NCBI GenBank assembly: GCA_900660155.1
Contig: CABFPE010000010.1
Location: 2,901,471-2,965,470 of the forward strand
DNA length: 64,000 nt
Direction: 5' to 3'
DNA from: Hofstenia miamia
Lineage: Eukaryota > Xenacoelomorpha > Acoela > Hofsteniidae
Numbering within the stretch: position 1 is the stretch's first letter; each line of letters opens with the position of its first letter. The notes beneath the pieces were generated by a model. The model saw nothing but the letters and a program-made list of their open reading frames with translations. It ran no database searches and was not told where the DNA came from. Both the position numbers and the translations under genes were made by a program. Positions 47,211 through 60,388 of this stretch are shown here, piece by piece.

Positions 47211-47314
47211 TATTGTTTTCAATTATTACAATCAAATACATGCAAAATAATCGCACATGCGGAGAACTGACTTGCTGCCAACAACGCATTGCGTATACAT
47301 TAAGTTTTTATCAA

Positions 47315-47397
47315 TCAATAAAATCTTACTAGACACTATTACAAAAATCAATCATTTTTCAATAAAATCTTACTAGACACTATTACAAAAATCAAAA
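47315..47397. repeat. tandem duplication of about 45 bp
   Basis: caataaaatcttactagaca followed by ctattacaaaaatca occurs twice, at about 47315 and 47361. Confidence 0.85.
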
Positions 47398-47771
47398 TAA
47401 ATTTTGAAACAAAATTTTAATTTATATATTCGATTATTAGTTGATGTGTTCAAATGGGGTTTATTATTACATAGGGTTTAATGAACAGTGTGCTATATGA
47501 TTCATGTAATTGAAATCATTTAACTTTTTCACGGCTATACATTATGTCTGACTGCGAAATTTGACTTTAGTCCACATCTCTGAAAAAACTTCTTCTTTTA
47601 CTGCGATATTCGATCAGTCACAGAGTGCATAAAATAATGGTGCCAGCTGTACGATAAGTTTTACTCTTCAAAAACATGAGAATTTCTGAAAATTCATGAA
47701 ACGCAGTGAAAGGGTTAAACAAGCTCTGAAATATATGATTATTTGCTTAAATTGTAAAATAATGTTATACC

Positions 47772-49165
47772 TCGTCGCACATTGCCGTTAAGTTAATTGC
47801 TAAGTTAAGGTTCAGCCTTAACGGCAGTGTGCGATGGAACTTCTTAAGTTAAGGCTAACCACAACGCGAACCTTAACGTTTTTTCAAGAGTTAATCTAAA
47901 TTTACCTTAACGGCAGTGTGCGACGATTTCGTTAAGTTAAGGTTTTTTGATGATTGATTTTTACAATATTTAAATAGAATTTGTATACGCATTAATAAAT
48001 TCGCATAAGCGAACAGTGGAAATTAACATGCCAAGCAGGTGATGATTGTATCGTTATTGAGTAGCGTCAATAACATATGCCTCCGTTTAATAAAATCAAA
48101 GCGTTTAGGGGGTTAAAACAACGAGGTTTTATTCACGCTACAAGTGCAAATATTGTTTAAAACAAAGTTTTTAGAATATAAGTTCCACTGTGTTAGAAAG
48201 ACATTATTTAGTGTGGTAAAAATTTTTGATAAATAGACATTTTTTTATATATATATATGTAGAATGGCAAAATAATTTACACGATTAAATAAATTATGTA
48301 CATGATTCCGAACCCTCTGTTATATACGAAATTAAATTGCGTACATTAATGCATATATTATTATATTTTATAAGTTATACAATATCATAGATTCAATTTT
48401 TTAACTCATGTGCTTATATTACATGTTAAACCATATCGATGTTTCATATTAGTAATTGAAATTTATTTTGTTAATCAATGACATCTAAATTGACCATATC
48501 AATCTAAATTCAATAGCCATAGACACTATGTAGAAGCTAGAGGAAAGGCCAAAAATGTTAAACCATAAAATATTGAATAATTAATGAAAATTCGGGCAAA
48601 ATCTAAGCCGAACCCTCTAAACTATATGGATTAAATCAAAATAATTTTTTTTTCAAGAAATAAGTTAAATACAAAAATATTAAATCACGATACAATATTT
48701 TGGTGTTTTTTGTATGCAATAAATACGATGTAAATATCTGCTTGAGATTTGAGTTGTGCAATTTTAGCTGTATGACAATTTGCAACTTTCTAACTTCGCC
48801 AAATGTAATTACAAACTTAACGGTAAAAACCGGCTGGCAGTTGTTAGATATTGCCAAAAATACATTCCCGAATTTTTAGTTTAGGGCCGATTCAAATTCT
48901 AACTACATGTACATTTTCAACTAAATTTATTAAATAATTGTGAAATGCCTATCAAATTCAAACAGTTGTACTTGGGTCTCTTTAGCATAGCACACGTTCA
49001 AAGTAGGCAGACATGGTTTTGCAATTATGAGATTGTTTACAAACCTTAACGGCAGTGTGCGACCCCCTCTTCGTACAGCTAGATTTTGACCTTAACTCAA
49101 GAAATACCTTCGCACACTGCCGTTAAGGCTTAAGTTAAGGTTACCTTAACGGTAGTGTGCCGCGG
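47772..49165. mobile_element. unidentified element with six copies of a 19-bp motif
   Basis: The motif ccttaacggcagtgtgcga occurs at 47816-47834, 47905-47923 and 49044-49062. It occurs inverted at 49110-49128 and, with a mismatch, at 47775-47791, and there is a variant at 49144-49160. Copies cluster within 150 bp of each end in both orientations, and taagttaagg phrases surround them. The 1.1-kb middle has no ORF. This arrangement of terminal and subterminal inverted motifs is what a non-autonomous DNA transposon with clustered transposase-binding sites would show. I do not recognise the superfamily. Confidence 0.6.
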
Positions 49166-49980
49166 CCCATACGTCCAATATAAAACTAATCTGCTAGAGA
49201 GAGGCTAATGCTATAATAATATTTGGTCTAATGTTAGTTGAAAATTTATTTGCTACACACCAGAAAAAGTTTGTAAAACGCCTAAAAACTTCTTTATAAT
49301 GAAAGGCTGAAGAAAGTGATAAGTGAACAGGATTTTGATGCATCTGGCAGCAGTCTATATTCCATAGCCGTATCAGCAAATATTTGTGTTATGGTCAACG
49401 TATCTGCCGTTCGAAGACAGAACGACGTAAGATGTTTCATTGATGGGATAACAGATGTTGATAACAAAGCAAAAATCGATTAGGCAGATAAACCATGGAC
49501 ACCCTCGCGCGATTACAATTGGTGATTTTCCAAAAAAATGAAAAAGATGAAAAGAGATATTTGAAAGAATCTTATTTTGTCAAAATTTGTTGGTTGATGT
49601 ATTGCGATGTTAAAATGAGGAAAAAAGGCTCTTTTGCAAATATTGTAATTGGTGGGTTCGGAGGATCTCACAAACACGTTTCTCTGTAAAAATTCATAAA
49701 AAAGCCTCTGACTGTTTTTGCAAAGTTTCTGGGAAAAGACAATGATTATGATTTGCTTGTTCATGAGAGGTAGCAGTAAAACAGATATGCTTTAGAGGAC
49801 AACATTTCCTAAAAATATTTAAAGCAAGGAAAAAATATACTTAACAAAATGAACTCGCAAAAGTGAATCAGAGAACTACTGAGGTATCGCGTTGTTAGTG
49901 GCGATTCTATCCTGAAATCACACCTTTAAACAGCGAAGGAAAATGCAAATGATAGAAGTAAAAACATAAACAGATAGAAA
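49166..49980. other. no recognised gene
   Basis: Contains the plus frame 49495-49689 (MDTLARLQLVIFQKNEKDEK..). Its upstream position relative to the transposase fragment at 50.0 kb suggests it may be part of the same relic, but no motif is visible. Confidence 0.35.
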
Positions 49981-50422
49981 AAGCGAAATATTATTGCATA
50001 GTAATTGATGAAACGACATATGTTTCCCGTCATTCTCAGCTGTCACTTTAGGTAACGAAAGGATTTTTGAATGCTGTTTTGAAGGTATGGCACTTTCTTT
50101 CGATCTAAATTTAACGGAAAAGCACCGGTCTTTGAAATTGTTACACCGCGTGGGAATTGGAACAGGTTTTGCAATGATGATATCGTAGCAGTTGAGCGAA
50201 GTCGCTGCAATTCAAATAAAAGCCAAAAATGCATTAAAATATCCTTGCTTTAACAATGCTTTACACTCATCAGTGTCGAAAACTTCTTTAGATCCCACTG
50301 TTTACATGTTCCTCTTAATAAGGTTAAACTCAGCTGAAGGGCATGTGCCAAAGCACTTAATAGCTGGCGCAATTTCGTTACAAGTTCACAAACAACTCGA
50401 GGGGCTTCAGTACATATTATAA
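49981..50422 (+). pseudogene. hAT-like (DUF4371-type) transposase remnant
   Basis: At 50001 the plus strand reads VIDETTYVSRHSQLSL, matching the first catalytic-Asp strand of transposases related to the P52rIPK/zinc-finger MYM-like hAT group (usually DETTDISHTEQ). In the 50192-50422 frame, KNALKYPCFNNALHSSVSKTS matches the conserved CFNHALNLSVSKTS-type segment. Sequence between is frameshifted and full of stops. Only a short stretch survives. Confidence 0.6.
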
Positions 50423-52700
50423 TGAAGTGTAACTAAAACTTCCTCTAAAGCCCCATGTTTAATGGCATCTGCAAATGTGGAGTTTGTAATCACCATCAAC
50501 TGCGAACGAAATACGAAGAGTAAACATAAAAACCTCATCACCCGAAGATTTTACCGACGTTCACTATATATTCCAATGTTAGTTCTTTTTTAGTGAACTA
50601 GAAACACGATTTACATAGGAAAGTTCTTACCTAGTTGTTGCTACTTTTGACCTTCGCAAAATATAATATTCATGGTGGTCTGTTAGGTCATGACTGTTGC
50701 TCCGAATTTGTTCTTCAAATCTTAAATCGTCAAAGGGTACGAAGAATTTCCGGAAAACAGGCGGACTTCATAACCGAGAGCGGTAGTATATGATCCAAAT
50801 GAACCAATTAACAACAGTAAATGAGCACAACAGAATAGCACATCAGAAACTGGATTAGAAGAGAATGTGGAAGAATGGAAGAAAGCAAGTTACTGAGCAG
50901 GACAAGTGAGAAGGTTACAGAAAAGATTGAGCAAGATAAAATTGCAAAAGCAAAAGAATCAGTAAATGCGAAAATGGAAAAAGCAATCATGAAAAGGATG
51001 AACGTAGAAATCGATGAGGGGTTGTCAGTTCCAAGGAGTTAAGAAAAGCAAATTAGTAATAGAGACAGCAAAGTTCAACAAAGTATTAGTAAGGATAAAT
51101 GCTAAGAGTGTCACATCAGGAAAATCATTTAGAAAAGCAAAAGAAACTGTCTTTGAAGATATCCGTTTTTTAGAGTATTGGCAATAAGGTAAAAAGCCAT
51201 TGCTTGAAACAAGAAGGATGAGACCATAGATTTACACGATGTTGGAGTTGAACAAAAAAGTAAACTATGTTCACAAAGCATTATTCCACGTCTTTCGGAT
51301 TATGAGCGTCATGAAAACATCGATTTAGCTGAACATGCTAAAATTAGTATATTGTAGAACCATTCGGTTGAATCTAGATAGAACTATGCAAGAGGACTTA
51401 ATGTCAAAGCAGAAGGTCGCTTAGGAGAACATTTAATAGAGCAACAGTGATTCTAACTAAGTATCAAGAGAACAAGATTGAACTGAACTTTTTCTCTATT
51501 TACAGATGCTTATATATATACATGTATATACATACTCGGAAAACAATCGAGAACCCTTTTAGAAGCTCAACCATCTCTCATCATACACGAACACTTGACG
51601 AATTAAATTAAGCCTATACGAATACTTATTGATGCTAGCAAAGGTATCCGCTCCTGTCAAGAATATTTAAGGTCGTCTCGCTGTTGATAACTGGCTTTAC
51701 AGTGTTGCGGCAAAAACCGTTATGTGGAAAGCGATGGTTCCAAACATTTCTCATGAAGTGCAGATATATGAGTGGGCGAAAAAATGTAGACTGTATTGTA
51801 TAGGCCAATATTTAACATACGGCACAAAGATTTTGGAAAGTGAAATTCCTCTATTGAATCACAAGTAGTGAATGATTTTTAGGAATAACGTAATACATAA
51901 TATACTAAAGTTGCTCAAAAAATACATATTTTATAGGAAAATAAAGAGATTAGCCGTCAAAATTAGTGCAATGCAAAAGTTATTTAGTGAAAATATGAAC
52001 TATATAATCATGAAAATTAAAACATACAGTGAATTTTTTTAATATCGTAATTAAAAAATTTGGCGACGTCAGTGAATTCAACATTAAATACTAACCCAGG
52101 CAATGTCTTTCTTATGTTGATGACTTTTAAAAAACGTAAATTGATCCAAGGTTTAATATTATTAATACAAACTATTTTGAAATATTTGTGGAAGTGCAAA
52201 TTTCCTCTACGTTTCAGGATTTGGCATATCAAAACATTTAAAGCACCGAATGCTGAACACCTTGGTAAATAACAATGTGCATAACTTTAATTTTATGGAC
52301 AAAAAAATGTAATCAATTTTAAATTGAATGGATGTTAACAACAAAACATTTAGAAGTGCATTAGTAGGCCTACTAACTTTTACACATGCATTACAAAACT
52401 ACATATGCAAATTCAAATGAAATTATACACTGCAACTATTCTTTCGGTATACCACTAAACAAAATAACAGTTCTTACAATAATTAGATCTCTATTTTCCA
52501 CTCGGTATGATGTAAAACCATACATTCAGTGCTATGTGCTATTATTCAATAATAAAATGTTAACAGGAGAGCATTATTCAATTTGAAATCAGAATATTGT
52601 TACGTCAGGATATTTTTGACATCACTTCAGTTGAAATTCAATGGAGGCATTTTAGGTTTTAAAAAAATTCAATTTTTCAAAATTTACAATTATAAGCCTA
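50423..52700. other. no recognised gene
   Basis: Degraded sequence, possibly continuing the hAT-like relic. A lysine/glutamate-rich frame near 50810-51050 and a DNWLYSVAAKTVMWKAMV phrase near 51690 hint at old coding DNA, but I cannot assign it. Confidence 0.35.
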
Positions 52701-55199
52701 AATAAGTTATTTAAGGTGGGTACCGACTACTAAAATTTTATATTTTTTGCAAAAACTAAGTGTCAATTTTAATCCCATTCATGACGTCATTCGTATGTAA
52801 ACAACGTCAATGAATGACGTCGATACAATCAAATAAAGGAAAGGAAAAACAAATTAAAACTTATTTTTTACAAAAAATATAGTTTTAAAAGTCAATAATA
52901 CTGGCCCAGTGCACACCAGGGTTCTTGCTCAAGCTTGAGTTCAGGGTTTACGAGATGAGACTATTTTGATACATGAGACCAAATCCCAAGACTTTACAAT
53001 TCAAGATGAGAAGTAATGAATTTCAAAAACTTCAACTTAATTGAAGAGCTAGTTGAGAATATTTAAAGCTATATAATATTGATGTCTCAATTTCAATTCA
53101 AAAATTTAAATTAATTTGACTTCTTTGTATTAAAATATCTTTCTTCAAAAACATTGGCTCAAAACGAGGGTTATATCATTGAATTCTTTATGCTACTAAC
53201 CAAAAAAACGACCAAATAAAATTCGAGACAAGACTCAAGACTTAAACTTGTTCTTAGCCAAGACTGAGACTTGATCATTTTTTTGACAAACGAGACTCAA
53301 GACCAACTTTATCAAGGTCTCTTAAACCCTGCTATAGTTACTTGGTCCAGTTTATTTTTGGCATTTTGAGTTCCAGTATTGTTTTAAAAAAAATTCTGAG
53401 TTTGATCAAGTTTTTCTAATGTCAAGTATTTTAAAGTAAGATACAATTTATTTTATGATATTTCCAAGTTTTGCAAACCAAATAGTTATTTGGGATTGAT
53501 AAACAACCTTAAATGTACAATAACTCACATTTTATATTATTTTCAAGTTAATTTTTGATAGAGTTCAAGTTTGTGTTTTGATCATTTCTCTTAGTTTTTC
53601 TGATTGAGTTTTGTGTGCTCATTTTACTTTGAGTTCTTAGCATTCTGAGCCTGAACACACTTTAAAAAACTTTCATAGACCCCATAATTTGTAAATTTTG
53701 AAAAATTAAAAAAACTAAATTTTGTGAAGTTACTCTATTACTTAAGAAATACAACATCATATAGGCAGGAAATCAAAAGCAACAACTTGTAGTAATTGTT
53801 TGAGTTTAAAATATTAAATATTCTGAGAAATTCAGCTTTCAATCTTGTAATGTCAAAAGCAAGCCCAAAAATATTCAATCAATTGGCTCTTTATCAAATG
53901 CTTAGCAATTTGATATTCAATATATATAAATATGGGCATAACTTAATTGGTTTTTTGTAAGCTGTCTCTGCCATCAAAGTTTGAGTAATATAATACTGAA
54001 TTTTTAAAATTTGTCAGTAACTTACAATATACTATTTTATGTTGATTTCAGCACTACATAGCAGCATTATAGTATTTTTGGAATTTATGACTCACAGTGA
54101 AAGACAATGTAAGACTGAATAGTTTTTATCACCTTAAAACCTTCTAGCAATTTTTGAAAATTTTACCCTTATAATAATGATAAATATAATAAAAATAATA
54201 ATGGTAGTATTTGAATAACAATAATAGCATTAAATAGAATAATTCTATATTATAGCAACTATTAACATAGAAAAAGAACAACATTAAAATTAAGCTAAGG
54301 ATGACAAAAAAAGAATAATCAGACTAAAAAGAAATTGAATTATAATTGAAGGCCACATAGATACAAGAGAAAGAAGAAATATCAGGTATTTATTTCTTAA
54401 GAACTTGAGGGTTAGACCAAATATGAATGTATAGAATTGGGATAATGATGTTAACAAAATCATCTTGCAAATTCTATATTTCCATGCAAGAAAGTTCTGT
54501 TAAGAAAACATATTGAATTATAATGCAAAAATAATGTACTTTGAAATGTAAACATTTTTATATAAAAGATAGATAATTACATATTAATTTGAAATACTTA
54601 TATAAAATATTGGAAATATTTAATGCAAATACAAAAAATTTCATTGCTGCACATTCTGATTGGCTACAGATGAATACATAAGCTTGCTATTTATAATTAA
54701 AATAATATATTCAGGATTAAAGTACTTGATAAATATATAATTTAATACTAACTAAATAATATGAGAAATTTGCATTGCTTGGCAATTTTATCTGTACATC
54801 TAATTAGAGTTTTGATATTTAATGGTATTTTATATTTGGGAAGCTATGAATTCATTGCATTCAGAATATATAGGAATAGTTAAATAATTAACAAATTGTC
54901 TAAACTTCAATTCATTGTAAAGTATTTCTCCTTAAAATTAGTTGGTAGCATTGATGTTTCTTCTGTGTATTAATAGTAAGATATCCACATTGAAGCTTTT
55001 TGAATTAGAAAATTTTTCTAATTTGAGAACATTCAATTTTATATGAATTTGTACTTAAACAATGTGTACATCATGTTTGCAAAACAATATTCCAACAGTA
55101 GAGGATTCAGGTTATTTTTCAAGAAGGGTCAAAGTGGAGGGTTTCTATTAATAATGCTGATGTTTCTCATAATTTCTGTAAAATTTCAAAGATTTTTCA
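52701..55199. other. gene-free, CpG-depleted AT-rich DNA
   Basis: No ORF, RNA or transposon recognised. A perfect TGACGTCA (CRE-type octamer) is at 52782-52789, with a second tgacgtc about 32 bp further on. With no gene nearby this is probably coincidental. From about 53340 CpG almost disappears. Confidence 0.5.
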
Positions 55200-57615
55200 T
55201 AGTGGTAAGGTAATGGACAGAGGACTTTCCATTGGGACACCCATGACTATTTGCCAAATGGAAATGAAGCAATTCTATTGGCAGTTGTAATTTTTTTTGG
55301 CAAACTGGCGTATTTACTTCTGTTAATGGTTGGTACTTGAAATGGATACTGCATTTCTGAAAACAAATAACAAATATCTCAGAATGGATACTGATTAAAA
55401 ACTGTGTATAAGGGACAGCAACTTTATTGGACATCAAATATTAGAAAGTGTTTTAAGCAACTATGGTCAACTCAATGACCATGAAACTATATTTTTGCTA
55501 TTTCTGCTCATTTGATAATTCTATTATGTTAGATTTTTGGGCAACAATATTCTGCATGACTATATAAAGCACACTCTCAAAAAATTGTGTCTAAATGCAT
55601 TACATAAAATGATATTTTACCAATTTGATTGGCTAAAGCCTTTGTTGCTCAGCAATAACAGCATTTGTTTTGAGATATTCAGTATTTGTTTTGAGAAATG
55701 TGGTATCCATTTAAAGTACCAACCTCTGTTAATATACATGTTATTGCAACAATGTCATTAATTATGCAAGACTCTGCATTAAGGAAAATAATTCATAGAT
55801 GTAAAAGCCAACACTTGTATATACACATATTTCAACATGTATTAAAATTAATCTGGGATATAGATTATACAAAGTATAATTTGTGCTAAATGTAAAGGTG
55901 TACATTACATAATGGCTCTGAGTGATGAAGTTCTGCATTGCACAATTTTCAAGTTTCCATCTTCATTCTACAATATGATGCACTTCCACATTCACCCAAG
56001 TGGTGGCATCAGAAATGCATTAAACCATTTATTTAATGTGGCTGGCTTTCCATAGGAGGCCTATTGTTACAACAGACCTAAACCATATGCAATGAAAGTG
56101 ATAATAACCTTTCCAAAATAAAATAACTAGTGACATTTGATAACATCCAAGTACTATACAATTTGTAAAAATGTAAGCCCAGTTGGTGAAAAGAGATATT
56201 ACATCAACATATATAGGAAAATAAAATATTAACACATAAAAATAGTTAAAACAAAACATGTACAATGGAAAGAGAAATATTTGATCAACATATATATGCA
56301 AATAAACCATTAAAACACAAAAATCATTTTAAAACAAAAACATGTTTGGTAAAATAGAAATATTACATCAATGGACATAGGCAAATAAGTTGTTAACATT
56401 AAAACAAAATGGGTATGATGGAAAGAGTAATATTACAACATGACATTACAATAGGTGTTTCCATATTTTATTTTCACTATTTATATACAATGTTGTAATA
56501 TTTCTCTTTCCATCATACCCATTTTGTCGTAAAATGATTTTTATGTGTTAATAACTTATTCACCTATGCCCATTGATGTAATATTTCTATTTTACCAAAC
56601 ATGTTTTTGTTTTAAAAAAATTTTTGTGTGTTAATGGTTTATTTGCCTATATATGTTGATTTAATATTTCTCTTTTCACCAATGCATTTTTGTTTTGACA
56701 TGATTTTTGTGCATTAATGGTTTATTCCCTATATACATTGATGTAATATTTCTCTTTCCATTATACACATTTTTCTTTTAAAAGATTTTTATGTGCTAAT
56801 GGCTTATTTTCCTATATATGTTGATGTAATATCTCTTTTCACCAACCAGGCTTACATTTTTACAAATTGTATAGTACTTGGGTGTTATCAAATGTCACTA
56901 GATATTTTATTTTGAAATGGTTATTATCACTTTCATTGCTCATGGTTTAGGTCCATGGTAACAATAGGCCCCTGGGGAAAGCCAGCCACATTAAATAAAT
57001 GGCTTAATGCATTTCTGATGGCCACCACTTTGGTGAATGTGGAAGTGCCATCATATTTTAGAATGAAGATGGAAACTTGAAGATTGTACAATGCTGAACT
57101 TCATCACTCAGAACCATTGTGTAATGTATACTTTTACATTTAGCACAAATTATTCTTTGTATAATCTATATCCCATATTAATTTTAATACATCTAGAAAT
57201 TATTCTTTGTATAATCTATATCCCATATTAATTTTAATACATGTTGAAATATGTGTATATACAAGTGTTGGCTTTTACATCTATGAATTATTTTCCTTAA
57301 TGCAGAGTGTTGCATGTTTAAAGAAATTGTTACAATGAACATGTATATTAGCAGAAGTAAATATGCCAGCTTGCCAAAAAAATAAAAACTTTGCCAAAAA
57401 AATAATTTTAACTCTGTCAAAACATTTATTGTCTTCAATTATATCACTTCTACCCAAATCCTATCAATCAAAATAAAAATTTCGTCTAAAAATTAATTTG
57501 CTCAACTTAGTTTTGTCAAAAATATTTTGTCACTAGATGGTGTCCAATAGAATTGCTTCATTTCTTTGCAGAAACTATTCATGGGTGTCCCATTGAAACA
57601 TCATCTGTCCATTAC
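55200..57615. repeat. 2.4-kb imperfect palindrome with 83-bp internal subrepeats
   Basis: The left arm (55200-56450) and right arm (56490-57615) are inverted copies: gtaatggacag at 55208 pairs with ctgtccattac at 57605, the mttagcacaaattat-type block at 55877 with 57140, and the gtggctggctttcc block at 56038 with 56975. Next to the centre the right arm has five units of about 83 bp starting tgtaatatttctct at 56494, 56577, 56660, 56742 and 56825, mirrored in the left arm. A smaller inverted pair lies inside the left arm (about 55320-55375 with 55680-55735). No ORF with domain content. Foldback transposon or segmental inverted duplication. Confidence 0.88.
57145..57244. repeat. tandem duplication of about 50 bp
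   Basis: aaattattctttgtataatc and the following ctatatcccatattaatttt occur twice in a row within the right arm of the palindrome; the left arm has one copy. Confidence 0.9.
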
Positions 57616-60388
57616 ATTACTACTCTTCTTTCCATTTAATGAAATTTTCATATTTTGGATTGTTTCTAGCCTCACTGCCTGCCTTTGCTTTAGCACTCCA
57701 TTTCAACACCAATATTTTAAATGATTCCACATAAAAATAGGAAAAATACAAGTAGTTGCATGGAGTAATAAATCAAACATTTCTTAGGTTTATTAATAGC
57801 AAATGTATTTGTACATAGAATTTTCTCAACTGATTCTAAGGTATTGATGAATAAACAATTAAACTACAAATGATTTTGATAAAAAATGCTCACTGCTTGA
57901 TGAAGTGCTTCATATAGTAACAATTTTCTCAAATGTAGATGATATTGATATAAGACAGTGGAAATAATATTTTTAATATGTTTCAAGCTGCAAACAATAA
58001 TTGTGTATTAATCTGAGCTTAGCACCAAATGTATGTTGATGAGTAAGATCTTATGCACAAACTAAACATTGTTTGAAATTATTAAAACAACTCCACTCCA
58101 TACAAGTATGGATGACTTTCATTAAAGCCCATATAGTGGACATAAGATGGGACCATGTGCTAGTCTGTTTGCAAATAATGTTAATCTTAAATCATAGTAT
58201 TTTGATAAAACAATTTTAAAACCTTATGAAAGAATTTGATACAAGGAGCACACCTTTCATGGACATAGCTAATACCAGTCATTTTATACATTAATTCAAT
58301 TAATATAATTACATACCTTATTGAAAAGCATTATTTTATGAATTCTAGTGCTTTTTTACAAGCTATGCAAGAGGATGCCCAAAGTAACCAATATTCTAGA
58401 AGTTTACATTGGATACCATAAGATTTGGGGAAAAAAGATTATGACTAGCATTGCTGAATTCTAGAGTTTCAGTGAAGAAACAGAAGTTCTATTCAATCAC
58501 ATGTGCAAAGCAAAATTTCTATGCCATCCACCACTGCTACATATAAAAGATTCATCTAGAACTGAAATTACTGCTATGAGAGCATAAAACACTTTAAGTA
58601 TTGCTTAGGTGAAACATTTGTTGCTTGCAAACCACAATAGTCCAGTAATGCCCTCATTGATTATGGTGTTCAGATGTGGCCACAATTCATAAATTTTATG
58701 TGGACAAAATTTTCAATTACAAAAAACTATTTTTAAAAAATTGATTTAAGAGAAAGACATTTTATTATTTAAGATAGAGCAACAGACAGGGAGAATCAAT
58801 ATGATTTTGAACACTATAGGTGGTGTTTTGATCCCTGACTGATTGTTAATCTGGTGGTTGTACTTTTCCCTGATTCAGTAAGGAATGTTGCCACTATGCC
58901 TCCACAGTGTAGAACATGATTGCAACAGGAATATTCCAACAATGTTTCCATATGGGACCATTAATTTTCTAGAAATGTTGCAGCAATGTCCAACAATATT
59001 CACATTTAGTAAGCAAACAGTAATTGCACACTCAAATTTATTGTTGGAAATTTCTAATTAAGTAATTTGAATATATAGTCCAAACATAAAAAATGTTTAC
59101 TTGGATTCTGCATCAATCTTTATCAAGATAAATAAGAAATTCTTAAGTTAATAAAACTATAAAATTGAAAGTAATTTCTCATTAATAGCTCAAAATATAT
59201 AGGGGCTGATAATTTATTAAGGTATATAATAGTTATTACATTTTTCCAATAATGATTTATTTGGAACTTACAATAAATGTCCTAAAACCAACAATGCAAT
59301 TGTTTTATGATAATCAAAATTTTGTTTATTACTGATCTCTCAGGTCATTTGTTAAGCTTTCCCAGTAAACATTGAACTGTTGTAACAATGTTGTTTTTGG
59401 GATGTAGTGGCATTTAATAGGTGTTGAATTGTTTGAGTGGTGTTTGTAGTGTGGATTAGTGGCTGTGTATAATTCCATCTAGCAAAAAATTTTTAAAAAT
59501 AGGAATAATTTTAGTATTATGACAATTTGAAGATAAAGTTTTTAAAGACTGCATTTTTATTGATAGTTTGTCATTTTATTGTTGAAAAAACATTGTTTTG
59601 TAATGTCAGTTTAGTGCTGTTATTATGTCATTCAGCAATGTTATTATGACAGTTCTATGTTTACCAGGTATTCAAGATTTCCTTGATGTTGATGATTTTT
59701 TAAAAAATTGCATGTTTTACATTCAGCCTTTACAATATATTTGCAAAGTAAATAACAATTAAAAACTTGATCAAGAATTCAAAAATCATTGTTAAATAGT
59801 AAGAAGTTCACCTTTCAAACCCATTAGTCCCATGTTGAAAAAATTTCAGTAATCTGACAAAAAATTAATCAGAAGCTTCTCATAGTTTATCTGTGCATAT
59901 ATTACAAAAAATTCACAAAGGATTCTTCCAAATCACTAAACATTTCACTATGAAATTGTTTCTCTAGAATTCTAAATAGCCAAAAGTATGATGAGGAGAA
60001 ATCAGAACTATATGGAGGATATTGATAGCCTGTTGTGCTACACTGAATGTGTGCACAGGGCATTATCATAGAGAATCTGTTGTGAGGTAATCCTAATGAT
60101 ATTAGAACACACATTTAAATTTGCTGGCTGTAGTAAGTGCATGAAACTGCAGATCTTGTATATAAGAAATCAAGCAGCAATATCTTAATTGTATTGAAAA
60201 ATGATCAAAGTCATGCAGAGTCTGTGAACAATTCATGATCGAATCTGCTAAGTCATGCCCTCAATGGGCTCCACATGGATGATTGATGCTTAATAGTTGA
60301 ATTGTACAGTCACAGAGAAATTTCATCCTCTTTAAAAATGGAGAGATTAAATTGCTTTCCCTACACTTGTACAATGGCTAAACTCTAA
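57616..60388. other. gene-free, CpG-depleted AT-rich DNA
   Basis: Only chance open frames (for example 59902-60114 minus). Phrases such as caacaatgttt near 58940 and gtaacaatgttgttt near 59380 resemble the interior of the MITE at 60.4 kb, so older relatives may be buried here. Confidence 0.45.

Noticed and set aside
46067..47289. Five open frames of about 360-460 codons on both strands
   Set aside because: They consist almost entirely of X residues translated from the N gap.
52782..52789. Perfect CRE octamer TGACGTCA as a promoter element
   Set aside because: No gene or transcription start nearby; another TGACGTCA falls inside a Polinton pseudogene near 7285, so chance is likely.
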